Assembly: GCA_963693315.1 (NCBI GenBank)
Contig: OY856188.1
Span: 185,539,487 to 185,603,486, forward strand
Source of the DNA: Diogma glabrata
Taxonomy: Eukaryota > Arthropoda > Insecta > Diptera > Cylindrotomidae
Direction of reading: 5' to 3'
Length of the DNA: 64,000 bases
The notes beneath the pieces are model-generated. The model worked only from the letters and a program-made list of their open reading frames with translations, ran no database searches and had not been told where the DNA came from. Both the position numbers and the translations under genes were made by a program. Of this stretch, positions 41,146 through 53,559 are shown piece after piece. Positions within the stretch are counted from its first letter, which is position 1, and every line of letters begins with the position of its first letter.

Positions 41146-44100
41146 TGAACTTCAGACTACTGTGGGGGTCACAGATGGCGGATAGGGAACGGCCTACACA
41201 CAGATATGTAAGTGAGCTGCAAATACTCGGATAAGCAGTCCCCGACCAAGAGCACAACACAATCAAATTCAAGGGTGTCTCTCCCACAGTGGGCGGCTCA
41301 AGGGTCAGCGTCGATCTTCGTGTTAGAAACGGCTGTTTTTTTTCACCAGACAGTAGGTCAAAAACTTCGAAAATAAAACAACATGGACACTACTTTAGGA
41401 TCAAACCTTACGGTGCATAGAATAGCAACCCAATACCGACAGCTTTAGGGAGTGAGCAAACAGGATCCCAGTCGTCGAAACCCAGCGACTGAAATAATAC
41501 CGTGGTGGCAAACTTGGCCACTGTTCTAGATACTACAAGTGATAAGCAGAAGAAGCCAGAACTGGCATTTTCCAGGAGCAATAAGATGGTAAGGTCACCA
41601 ATCACCATCAAAAAGAACCCGCTGGATTGCAAGCAAACAACGATAAACTAGCGTTAAGCTTGGCTACAGTACTATCTACAACGAGAAGCGCAACCCAAAA
41701 CGTGACCGAGCGCCCGGACCTAGGTATGTCGAAAAGGAACAGCAACGTCAGTAGATCACTCTTAAAAGTCACGACGAGGGCAGTTATCCCAAAACAATTA
41801 GCGATCAATCCAGTGATACCAGTAGGAGGTACACAGGGTAACAATAATAGCAATGATGCCTTATTATTGCTTGGTTGTCCAGAAAGTGGACGTGGCTTTG
41901 ATTTGCGAATAATATAGAACCCTGTTACCGATTGGAACTGAGTTGAAGACAGGACGAGCAATGCCAATCTGGATCTGCAATGCTCTTCCTTTTGAACGTA
42001 GATCTAGTTGTCAGCATGAGGGTTTCATCCATGCTAAAATCAAAGGTGTCAACTTCTGCAGCTGCTTCATTCCTCCTAGCACTTCACTGGACGAATTCGA
42101 AGAGGCACTTGATCGACTAATAGCAGACGTTAGAGGGATTTCAACCACTATAATTGTGGGTGATTTGGGCTGTTGAATGAGGAAGTAAACCTACTACCCC
42201 TAGAGGGGGGGAGTAAACGTTGAATGGCGGAGAAAACATACTACTCCCTACGGCATTGTATTTGCTAGACTTGATCTTGCACTAATCAAGCATGGATTGG
42301 TACCACGGAGACATTCAAAAAAGTAGAAGCAGGTTCAATTATCGATCACTTTTGCAAGTGGGACACTCTCGAGAGGATCGCAATGGAGGGTGTCTGACTT
42401 GTAGCGTATAGTGATCATCGTGCTATTATATTTAAAACCCAGGCACCACAGCGGTTTGAAAGGCGTCAAGTCAAGCGGAAGGCGCAGCAAAATGGGTGAA
42501 AATCAAAGAGTTGGACACGGATATGCAGGATTACATGGTTGAATGTATGCCAATACCGGAGAGTGCTGCTAAGATAGTGGGAACATTTATTTCGAGATAT
42601 TATGTTCAAATCACCTGTGACGGGCAACGGGAAAGGACGTTACCCAGTATTCTGGTTTACTGAAAACATTGTCCGTCTGAGGAAAGAGTGCCTTAAACTG
42701 CAGAGGAAATGTACACGGAGGGGAAACATGAGCACTATGAGCAGATCACAGTGATTTCCAGGAAAAGCGGCAAGAATTGCGGAAAGCAATTGCTAATAGT
42801 AAGAGATCATTCCAGTGTCTTATAGATAAAGTTTAGAACAACCAATTAGGAAGTGCGTACAAAATTGTACGCACTATACTAAAAGGTGTTCAATCAGCTG
42901 CACCAGATATAATGGCTGAAATAGTGTCTTGCCTGTTTTTACACCATGCTATTGGTGACCTCTCTACACCTCGTGAGCTACAAATTGAGGATAACTCAAT
43001 TTCGGCTGTCACCACCATAGAGGTCTGAGGTCCTACACGCGATTCTCAGATTATCCGTTAATAGCACGCCTGGTCTAGACGGCACCCCAAATATTGTTTT
43101 AAAAACAGCGATAAAGAAGAAGCCGATGATATTCGAAAATATCTACACTGCGTGCCTAAGAGAAGAGATATTTCCTTCCATAGGAATGGAAGCGCCAACG
43201 CCTTGTGCTTATACCAAACCAAAAGGTGAGAAGCCACCAGAAGTACCCTCGTTCTAAGACCCACTGTGAATGTTGGACACAGCTGGAAAAATATTTGAGA
43301 GAATTATTAGTACTCGTTTTGAGAAACATACTGAAGGCGAATGGACCCTTTCTAGACGGCAGTTTGGTTTCAGACAGAAACGTTATACCATTGATGCCAT
43401 CTCTGTAGCATGTAAGATAGCGCATAACACATTGAGTGGTAAAAGATGGCTAGAAGGCGAAAAACAATATTGTGCTGTTGTCACCCTGGATGTTAAAAAT
43501 GAATTTAACTCTGCAAACTTGAACCAAATCCTGAAAGCCCTGGACGAACTGCACGCACCTGACTACCTGTTACGTATAATAGCTAGTTACTTCACGGGAA
43601 GAACTCTGGTCTATGATTTCGGTATCATGGAGGTCCTAAGAAATACAATATAAAAAGAGGAGTATTGTTATAGAACATCATGGACGATGTTGTAAGTTGT
43701 TCTCAGAGTACGTGTGCCGGAACAAACAACGATTATCGGCTATGCAGATGACATTGCCATAGTTGTTGTAGCCAAGAACCTCACGGACATTACTAGGTAG
43801 CAACTGTAACCAAACCATAACCGGCGTTAGAGAATGGCTGAACAATACAGGAGTCTGAAAACGCCATCTTAAGTAAGACCTATCAAAACGGCTTATACAC
43901 TGACATCGTTGCGCATATACAGTGCTTTCTGCACGGTGTCTGACGAGGCTGTAAATTGCGAGTACGATGCCGATCGATATTGAAGCAAAAGAGGTATCGG
44001 CTCTGCGTATAGTAACACAAAATACTTCATCAATACTTCAGAAGACTAAATCTTAGACAGTTATATAGAAGGACAAGAAAAATGGAAAGCTTCCACCAAC

Positions 44101-44665
44101 GGACGATGGACTTTTGACGTAAAAGCATGGACAACAAGAGAACAAGGTAACATCAACCATCATTTCTTCCGTGAGTACTTATATAAAAGTATAAGCACGT
44201 AACGGACCCAAACTGTCTCTACTGTGAGGGAAAGGCCCAGAACACAGAGCTAATCGAATGCGGAGGGTTTGCAAACGCACGAAGACTTATTGACCAGTAT
44301 ATCGAAGTCAATTACTCCGCATAACCTCATGCAATTTATGCTGAGCTGAGAGACAACTGGGACATAGCGAATGAGATCATCAAAAGTATGATGAAACGAC
44401 TGAGACAAGACGAACGAAGAGCAGCCATGCTCAACAATATGCAGCAAAACCACGACAACACAACATTATAATACACGAGAAAGTACTACACTCAACCCCT
44501 GCTCCGCGAAGGAATGCCTTAATTGGTGGTATCGCAGGGATACAGCAGGATCACGAGTAAGCGAGATGTTTTTACCTGGTAAGAGTCGCGTGCCGCTTGG
44601 AAAGTAAGGTTCTAAGTAAATTTTTAAAATGTTTCATCTTCCTACGAAAAAAAACACACAGCATT
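41146..44665 (+). pseudogene. Second R1-clade LINE copy, heavily decayed
   Basis: The 5' part (41,146-41,870) is leader plus remnants of ORF1. A deletion joins it to the endonuclease region of ORF2 near 41,878, losing the knuckle region seen in the copy at 280-3,706. From there the endonuclease and RT match that copy closely but contain many stops, frameshifts and small insertions; open pieces survive at 41,943-42,176 and 43,270-43,653. The YADD box region is near 43,738-43,760. Unlike the first copy, it keeps the C-terminal part with a CxxC-type finger (CLYCEGKAQNTELIEC, near 44,215-44,265), the stop near 44,470 and the 3' UTR. It is not functional. Confidence 0.85.
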
Positions 44666-45971
44666 ACAACATAGCGAAAAAAATTTTAAAATAGGTTTAA
44701 TTTAAACATCGTGTCATCTCTGCTTTTAACTTGCATATTCGTGAGATAGTAGTATTATTTAAATATTAAAGCTCGTTGTAAAATACACTAAAAGCAATCA
44801 AACTTATTTTTCTTGTTCACTTCATTCTTTTTTATCGAAACCCAAGTATTCTTTATAACTACGATTTCTTTACAATTTAAATTAATTGGATGACATTAGT
44901 AAACGAAAATGTAGATATTGGAAATCTATATATGTATGTGCCTACCTACATATGTAAAAAAATTATTTCCATAAAACTTCTGTTATATTTTCTGTATCCT
45001 GGATTTGAATGCCTTTTTTCGTACACAAAGTTATTTTCAAATGTTTAAACTGAAATGAAAAATTCTTCGTCTATCTGTTTTATTTGGAATTAAGAAATTC
45101 AATTTAAGAGAATAAGAAGGGACATTTAAGATTTTGTAATTTTGGTTAAACATACATATTTCAACTTCGGTGATAATGGGTAAATTAGAAGCGAGAAAAT
45201 ATTTAGTATCTATATAAGTACTAAACTCATCTTGCATACTTATATTCATCGACATCTTTAATTCATGTTTTAGCTCAATAAATAAATATAAATCAATTTA
45301 CAAATCGTAAGATTACTTAATGTTTGTTTTTTTATTTACCAACAAAAAATACCAACAAAAAAGTTTGTATTTTAAATTTATTATTTTCACGCGATTCAAT
45401 TACTACACAAATAAAATGCAAGAACTATTATTAAAACTGCTTTGTATAGTTTTATTTTTCTTTTAAAATTTTCTTTGCTTTTATATTTGTTCTTATGTTT
45501 TTTTATGAATGAAAAATTCTTCGTTTAGATAGTTTTTAATGAACTTCGTTTTTAATTTATTTTATTTTGACTATCTTATACAAAAAGTTTTTTAATGAAG
45601 AAAAATACTTGTTAAAGGAATATTTAAGAAAAAAACGCTGCAAAAATTACTATTTTTGTAATAATATCGAAGAATGTATACCCGGATTGAATATTTAACA
45701 CTTTGACTTACTAGATGTTAGCAAAATAAGGAAACTTAATAATCTCCATCATTTGCAACTTAGAAAAATCGCGGTTACCTTTTAAAACGCCTGTTTGTTT
45801 TGTAGAACTCGTAAATAAATAAAAGTTGGCAGACTAATTAACATTTTATATTAAAAATTAGGATCATAATTTTTGAAAAACAAAAGTTGTGCTGGATCCG
45901 ATTGGGTGAGGTGCGACAGAACGCTTTTTCACAAATTTCGCGAAGTCCAATAGCAATAGAATAATATTGGC
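44666..45971. other. AT-rich DNA without recognisable gene
   Basis: Only short frames are present. No motif, RNA gene or repeat boundary is visible. A change to repeat-family sequence occurs near 45,972. Confidence 0.4.
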
Positions 45972-48900
45972 GATGCTGATACATAGGCTGATTTCACCAC
46001 AGCTCTGGAAACAAAAAGTTCTGTATATATAGTGAGCTTATATTTATCAAATACTTTAATTAATGACTAACTATTATTATAGATTTCGCGTAATTCTAAT
46101 TATAAAAAAACAGGTGCTACAGAAATATACCCACCACTTTGCCTATTATCGCTCAAAAGCTTATTAGTTTCTTCTCCTATAAATCTTCATCTTTTGCTAA
46201 ACTTTCATTACTTTTATTAGTTCATTATTAAAGAAAGCAGTAGTATAGTATGTAGGGTTGCACCGATTAATCGGTAGATAATCGGTAATCGGCCATATCG
46301 GCCAATTTGCCGATTAATCGGTATCGGCATATTATCGGCCGATTATCATCATATTTATTTTTTCCATCGGATATCATATTTTAAACACAACAAACTCTAA
46401 ACTCTAAAAGGCCATAATCAATTATAGTTGTATACAATTTAAAATTAAGGATTGCGACATTTCTGGTTACGATAAACTCTCCTAACTCGGCGAATTTTCT
46501 GAAAATATTATTATGAGTACTATATAATTTCATTTGTGTATTTCAGTGTAATTCATTATCTCAGTATCTTTATCATTATACACAATTTACATATCTTTAA
46601 ATCTGGGGTCCAGTCAATTCTGAGTTCGCTTTAACTTCATAAAAAACGCACGATTTTAATAAAATGTTATTCAAAAACGCTGCAGTGTAAAATAAATAAA
46701 ATGTATTGTTACTCAAATTGAATGTTCTTTTAAATGACACCTTCCTCAACCGAGTAAAAATATATTTTAATTCCCATCCCTCCCGTACCCTACATATATA
46801 GAACTGCGACCATTTATTCTTCGCATAGTTTCGCTTCGTTTGGTTTTTACCAATTTCTTTTTATAAATTTTTTCAAATTTTATCGCCCATTTGGTTCGGA
46901 ACCAAGAGGACATGGTTAGAAAATAGAAACGCACGTTTTTGATAACATTTCAAAATCCGTGTGGTGTAAAATAGGCAAAAAATTGCAATCTTACTTAAAT
47001 GACAAACCCGCGGGTTACAGACCCTACTATTGACACCCGATTTAACGTGAGTAGTGAACTATTTTTTCAATATTTTTTTGTGCTGTTGATGCTCCACATA
47101 GAAGTCTGGCTGTCCTCAAGGCTCCTTCATCTATATTAGTTTTAACAATTAAATCTATATTCTGGTTGACTTTTACTTTAAGACTTAATTTAATCGATTA
47201 CCTTTTTATGGATGGTAAGCCGATAAAAGGCGCTTAATGACAAATACTTTGATCTGAATGGGAATCGAAATAAAATGCGAGTCCTTCGAGTTCAAATAAA
47301 ACTACTCCACCACTCGGCCACTAAACACCTCAACTGTTATATGGAGAGTAAAAATCATCAAGAAATATGGCACATATTTGAGAACTTATAAGCTTATAAT
47401 CTGCTCCGACACTGAAAAAGACGTTGAACTTGTGCGTTATAATAATAAACAATGATTATTGAACTTCTTTCGTTGACTGATTTAACAATTTTGTTGGCTT
47501 ATTGAACAATTTATTAATATTACGATTGTTTTGGTAATATTGATAAAATGTTCATTGAGCCAACGAATTGTGCCATTCAAATTGCTATTTATGTTTATAA
47601 AAGTAGTTTATCGTTCATTCAGTAGATGAAGGGCTTGCAAAGGACAAATTCATTGACTCATTTTCCATCGTTTATATACTACATTAAAACAGAAAATATT
47701 AGGCAAATGAGTTAGCCTAATAGAAGAGCTTATATCTCCTTAAATAATAATCGTAATGAATAATGAAAGAAACACCGTTAGACAACTGATGTAGTCTGAT
47801 TTATTCAATAATATGAAATACCATCGAATTCAGCATAGAGCAAACTTTAACTTAGTTTCAATTTTATTTTTCAATTCAAACGCTCATTTAGCTTTTCCAA
47901 AGGGTTTTCTTAATATAGGGGTTCGAGCTAGAAATCGCTGAGTGAAAGCCTCAAAAAAGTTGGGCATTCTAAATACAACATATAGTTGGCACGTAAAACT
48001 TTTTTTAAAACGCATAGTATAAACAAATAATCGGCAGCCGATTAATCGGTATCGGCCAATAATGTAAGCCGATTAATCGGTAATCGGCCGTTTTGGTTAT
48101 CGGTGCAACCCTAATAGTATGCCAAACCAACAGACAAAAATTCTATTGTACGAAGAGAAAAACTAAAAAAAAAGGTTTACCGGCAGTGACAAACCGGAAG
48201 TTGGAATACAGAACTGTTATCTGAACTGAAATAAAAACTGAACTCAGCTCTTAGTATATTTAACAAGTTTAATAAAAATCGATTATCAGGAGCTGATATT
48301 ATTGAAGTTACAAATAAACAGGTACTAGGTAGGTCCCATACCACTTATCACAATAGCATCCAAAAACTAATCAGTTCTTTGCATTAAAATCTCCATCTTT
48401 TGTCAAAGTAATATCAAAATTGATTAATGAACAAAATCTGGGAGCATGAAAATTCAGCAGTTGTATGGTGGACCTCCGATATTTGATCAATGTTTTCTAA
48501 AAGTTGATCATTATCTTCTCACACTAATTTAACCTTTTTTGTAAGTTTCATCATAATCACCTCATTATAGTAGGCTGTGACACTACACTACACTATATAC
48601 ACAAAATTTTACCGGAAGTAAAAAACCGAAAGTTGGGATTCAGAAGTGCAGATTTTTTGATGAACCGTACTAGACCGTACTAAATGCTTATTTACCAAGT
48701 TTCATTCAATTTGTTTATCATGTTATTGAGCTTTCAAAAAAACAGGTTCCCGAGAGAAGTTCTCCCTATCGCTATCGCATCGCTAAAAAACTAATCAGCT
48801 CTGTGCAATACATAATTGTATCATTTTTTAAAGTTTGATCAACATTAATTCACGAACGAATGTTGCATGCTCAAAACAAACATTAAAAAAATAGAGAGAA

Positions 48901-49030
48901 AAATCACATGTTGTATGGTGGATAACCCAACCCTTTGTCCAGTGTACCCCAAAAGCTAATGCAATCTTTCTCATATTAATTGAAACCTTCTGCAATCGTT
49001 TTTTGAAAATCGATTTGTAACTTTTATTTA
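45972..49030 (+). repeat. CCGGAAGT-family repeat, copy C, split by a hAT element
   Basis: It starts GCGATGCTGATACATAGGCTG (compare 13,586). It is interrupted at 46,253-48,113 and resumes with a CCGGCAGTGACAAACCGGAAG block at 48,180. A further CCGGAAGT motif lies near 48,611. The units are diverged from copy B. It ends near 49,030, where the tail of a minus-strand LINE fragment follows, and a scrap with AACCGGAACTGACAAAC continues at 49,311-49,350. Confidence 0.6.
46253..48113. mobile_element. Non-autonomous hAT element, 1,861 bp
   Basis: The termini are TAGGGTTGCACCGATTAATC and the complement ending CGGTGCAACCCTA. The 8 bp ATAGTATG is duplicated exactly on both sides (46,245-46,252 and 48,114-48,121). 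Subterminal regions on both ends are packed with CGATTAATCGGTAATCGGCC repeats, likely transposase-binding sites. 8-bp duplications and TAGGG ends are typical of the hAT superfamily. No long frame exists inside, so it depends on a transposase made elsewhere. It inserted after the CCGGAAGT family was in place. Confidence 0.85.
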
Positions 49031-49049
49031 GCGTATGGTTTTTGTTGTG

Positions 49050-49270
49050 ACACATTAAAAATAAAAATAAAACTTAAAATAGGTAGATTTTCCTATGAAA
49101 TCTACATAAAACAAAACATGAATACACATTAAATGAGCTTACAATCGATTTGATTGCGCGTCTTTTAGTTAAAAATTAAAAAGTAAAATATTAATATATT
49201 TGAACATTAGATGTCCATCGAGTGAGTCTATCCATGCTACTACATCGGGAGTTGCCCATTGGATGTCTGA
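49050..49270 (-). pseudogene. 3' end of a LINE (family L3), minus strand
   Basis: Read on the minus strand it has the last codons of a LINE C-terminus (GATGTAGTAGCATGGATAGA, then a stop) and the same 3' UTR as 56,330-56,535, including ATGAGCTTACAATCGATTTG read from the plus strand. It is severely 5'-truncated and inserted into CCGGAAGT-family sequence. Confidence 0.6.
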
Positions 49271-49350
49271 GATTTGTAACTGTAAACTATAGTAGAGATA
49301 AACACTTAAAAAACCGGAACTGACAAACTGGAAGTTGGTATTCTATTCAG

Positions 49351-49689
49351 GAATATTCAAAACAGTACTTAAACCAGTCATATACTGGTTTAAGGCAATA
49401 GTCAATATATAGTATATTACCAGTAATATAAGTCTCCAATTTTGAAATGAATTCATATCTGCAATTTGCAATCGAATTAACATGGATCATATAAAAACTA
49501 AAAAATTTCACCAAGATCATATGCGTTTCATCAAGACCGAAGCAAATCACACAGATCAGTTTTCATTCTTTCATCGATTGCAAAACTAATCGCATCACTT
49601 CTGCTCTCTTGATTGACAAGCTCTTAAGTATCTGATAATAAAACGCTGGTTGTAATTAGATGTCACCACCTCACCTTAAAGGTCACCAA
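49351..49689. other. Intergenic DNA, no gene recognised
   Basis: A diverged CATGCGTTTCATCAAGACC-like segment near 49,520 echoes a block of the CCGGAAGT family (compare 57,130). Nothing else is identifiable. Confidence 0.3.
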
Positions 49690-50420
49690 AGATTTGTAGG
49701 TTCGTTAAAATGAAAATACTAAGACAAGTAGTTCTACTAGGTGGAGTGCTCTCACCCTCATTTTTCAATTTCTACTATCAAGTAGTTTATCTACTTTATC
49801 AGAACGAAGAACCATAACATCAAATGCGGCTGCACTCTACGCTTGCAGCACAATAACTCATCAATAATCTGAAAACTTGAATAAACGGTTAAGAGACAGA
49901 AAGTTGCGCTAAACTGAAAAGTCCATTTCTAAACTTTTCACCCCAAAAGGACTAAAGAGATAAATACAACACTAGAAAGCTCGTTCCTACGGTAAAAAAT
50001 CCGAAACTGTGGGGAGTAACATTTGACTGAAAATATATGCTTGAATTATATGAAACTCAAAACTGTATAAAAAAATGCACAAAGAGCACTAGCTAATAGT
50101 TCATAGGTAGTTCAGAAAAAAATAAAAACAAGAATTATCACAACATATAACGCAAATGCCTAACCTTAACCCCTATTATAAATTACTCAGCACTTATATG
50201 AACTCATCAAGTCTCTGACACTAACTGGAATAAGGTTCTAACAGCACAAATCACAGGCTTGTGAACCGCAACTGGATGTTATTTAATGGTTCACCGAGAC
50301 CACATGCATGAGTAATGTTATATATATTATATTACCGCAACATCATAACGGAATTTTAACTAATAAATATCCTGGAATAACCACAAGGGTAACATCAATA
50401 CAATGATGCTCTATGACTTC
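49690..50420 (+). pseudogene. Decayed LINE reverse transcriptase fragment
   Basis: Frames broken by several stops carry recognisable RT-region pieces: GGVLSPSFFNFYY (the usual GVLSP block, near 49,745), KLKSPFLNF, VPTVKNPKLWGVTFD (the block after the catalytic domain, near 50,000) and SDTNWNKVLTAQ followed by TATGC (near 50,220-50,280). The order and spacing fit the C-terminal half of a LINE ORF2 that has lost the catalytic segment. It cannot make protein. The family was not resolved. Confidence 0.65.
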
Positions 50421-50500
50421 CCACCCATGCAGGCGCGCACACAGAAAAAATTTTAGGGAGTGGTCTAAAGAATTTGTTTTAATAAAAAGTGATATGTTAT

Positions 50501-50580
50501 AGGAATTACAATATGTGTCACAACAACACCTAGGTTCCTAGGTTCCACAACAACATGCGTTCTAAAGTGTTGACACACAC
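50501..50580 (-). repeat. SR-A repeat, copy 5
   Basis: Minus-strand blocks AGGAATTACAATATGTGTCA, CCTAGGTTCCACAACAACAT and AAAGTGTTGACAC match the other SR-A copies. A duplicated CCTAGGTT marks a small internal change. Confidence 0.5.
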
Positions 50581-50589
50581 TTTTTCTAA

Positions 50590-51520
50590 ACTTTCGTGGA
50601 TTGAACGTCCCCCAGACTATTGATTCGTGCACTGCAAAGCATTTCATTTATGCAATGTACGGACAAAGACATCCCACTGCATACTGTCACTATAACAGTG
50701 AGTAATCGCAACATTTGGACTGTTTGCACAAACCGAAAGACGAGTAAAACGGGGAAGAAGAATATGTTTGAGGCATAATGGATCTAATTTCGTTCGAGCA
50801 CTTCTGGTGACGGTATTTATAAAAAAACAACGAGATCAGCAACAGTACGACGGTGTTGTAGGGAATCAAGATTTGGTGTTAAATTTCGATCACCCACAAT
50901 TGGCATAGCCCGCTCTTGTACAGAGTCAAAAAGAGCCAGGATGGAAACAGGTGCAGCGCCCCAAACTTAACAATAATAATCCATACAAGGACGAATATTG
51001 AACTTATAAATGTGGAGTAATTGATACGGATTACGGAGTGAAATATTTTTACATCTATTGAGGAGGCCGAGTTTTTTTAAGGTTAGGAATAAGAGTAATT
51101 TTAGAGTAAGGAATAAAACTGATTCTTACTGAGGGGTACACCAACGTTAATTAATTTAAACTCAGAAGAAAAGTCATCGATGGATACCGAAATGTATCGG
51201 TCGGTGAGAACATTTTTAATCTGCTTTAGGACTGTGGGGTGAAATCCTACGCTCCGAGGTATTTAACTCTCTCGAGATTTTTTCGACAATTTTGGTTTTG
51301 AAATCTAAATCTATCACTAACTCCTGACGATTGGATTTGGCGTATTTCTATAGGTGTTTCCAAAACGACCAAGTTCAAAGCAAAGGGTTCCGCGAACAAT
51401 GTGGGTTTTCTTGCTGTGTCAGTGACGATTAAACCACCGTCAATAATAGGAGAAATAGAAGATTTGGAACCAGACTTTAAAAGATTAATGGCACTGTAGT
51501 TCATTATTGGTTTCATTATT
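50590..51520 (-). pseudogene. Decayed LINE ORF2 fragment, minus strand
   Basis: On the minus strand an 89-codon piece (51,516-51,247) contains SGSKSSISPIIDGG and IVTDTARKPTLFAEPFA, typical of the spacer just before the RT domain in many insect LINEs. Further along, in other frames, come VLTDRYISVSID, KLINVGVPLS and FGAAPVSILALFDSVQERA, which are RT and post-RT blocks. The catalytic part is deleted and stops are frequent. It is a dead copy. Confidence 0.65.
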
Positions 51521-51577
51521 GTGAATGGAACGAATTTATTGATATTAAAACATTTTGGTCAAACTAAATTTTTACTA

Positions 51578-52350
51578 TAGGGTCATTCCAAAGTGACTAA
51601 CGTAACATTTATACCGAAATTCACAACTTTGTCCCCATATAACTAAAATAGTAAAGATTATTTAAAGCACTTGTTGACTTTTTAAAATGTAAATCGAGTT
51701 TATTTATCTAAATCAGTAAGCTTTTTTATTTAAATTAAAATTTTTAGTTTATTTTTTAAAAAAAGATTTAAATGTGACTAACGTAACATTTTTAATACCA
51801 TTAAATTAACACCTAAATTATGAACCAAAATTCTCTAGATGTTGAAAATGTACATAAAATTTATTGATAAGTTTCTTCAATGCAATTAATGTATTTTTTA
51901 AAAGAGCCAATAACTTTTTAAAAAATATGTTAGTTTTTCATAAATTAACGCTTTTGATTAAAATGATGTGTGACTAACGTAACGTGACTAACATAACACA
52001 AAAGAATTCATTTATTTAGAATGCTTACCTCATTTATTTGGAAAGCAAAGCAGTCCAATTCAGACACTCCAAACTTTAGCTTTCAGAAAATAAAAAGTCT
52101 AAAACAATTCAGTTTATTATATTTGTGCTATGCTATATTCTTTTTAGATATATTTTCATTCGTATATTAAGCCTTTTTCACAACCATGCGCTTAATTGCA
52201 TTCTAAACAAAATAACTATATTGGAATTTTCACAATTGTTGCCATATCTTATAGTAAAATATATGAAAAAAAAATTATAGGCCACAGTTACAGTTTTGTG
52301 AAGAAAAAAAACTTTAGCTTGAAGGTTGACTTTAAAATGGAATGACCCTA
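51578..52350. mobile_element. TA-flanked MITE (mariner-like ends), about 773 bp
   Basis: The termini are TAGGGTCATTCCA and TGGAATGACCCTA, each bordered by TA. GTGACTAACGTAAC occurs at about 51,593, 51,773 and 51,970, and as GTGACTAACATAAC at 51,984, possibly as subterminal or internal binding repeats. No transposase frame is present. Confidence 0.7.
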
Positions 52351-52499
52351 TATTATTATTATATTATTATCTTATTTTATATTTATTTTTACTAAGATAA
52401 TATACTTGGGTAGGTCCCAGGAAATCTGGAAAGTTGGTATATTATCTGAGTGAAATAAATAAAAAACATTCCTGGCAAAAGTAGTGAATTGTGTAGTGA

Positions 52500-52821
52500 C
52501 AAATGATCTTAGGTGGGTCAGATCATAATTTGATTTCCACACATTTAAATTTACAAGTTCTTAAGTAGTTTAAAACTCATCCTGATCTTGTTTTGGGATT
52601 ATAAAGCTGCAGATTGGCAGGGACTTAGAGATATCTTTAATTCAAACATTTCTGCTTCTAATTTTTTAGAAATAATACACCATGGGTATGCGCAATTGTT
52701 TATTCCAATTGATCGTTCCGAAGGCCGATCTATGGGTTTATTTATTTATTTCGGGTTTAGTTCTACCACCAGAATGAAGAAGCGACTGCTGTTGACTTTA
52801 GATAACAAAGCATATGTTTAG
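52500..52821 (+). pseudogene. LINE endonuclease end fragment
   Basis: SDHNLIS (base 52,518, in one frame) is the last endonuclease motif of LINE ORF2s. It is followed in another frame by WDYKAADWQGLRDIFNS and later TTRMKK (frame open 52,588-52,821), the linker between endonuclease and RT. One frameshift lies between them and both sides are truncated. Confidence 0.55.
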
Positions 52822-52989
52822 CATTCATTACAATTTGTATTTATGTCATAAGTTTAGTTATGTCAAAATCTATGTCAGCTTAATGGTCTTGGCATAGCTG
52901 AACCAGGTTACCTCGATTAAGCATGAGTTTTGCGGGCAGTTCTGCGACTGTTAACAGTTTTTCCAACTTTAGAGTAGGAATAGTTAATT

Positions 52990-53310
<321 letters not shown>

Positions 53311-53559
53311 AAATTACAGATATAAAATTTGGAATCATAATTAAAATTCAATAAATTCCTCCTAATGACCAAAAAATTGACAGAGCAAAAGCGGCAAACC
53401 TTTCGACTGTGTCAATTTGTGATAAAATAATTAGTTCTTTAAATTCTGAAACCAAATTTGCTATCTCGTAAGTAGGACTACTACGGTTGGGATAGGTTTT
53501 GCTTAAATAAAATGTTTTGACAATGACGAATTTAGCAGTTTTTAATTTGATAGAGGGAC

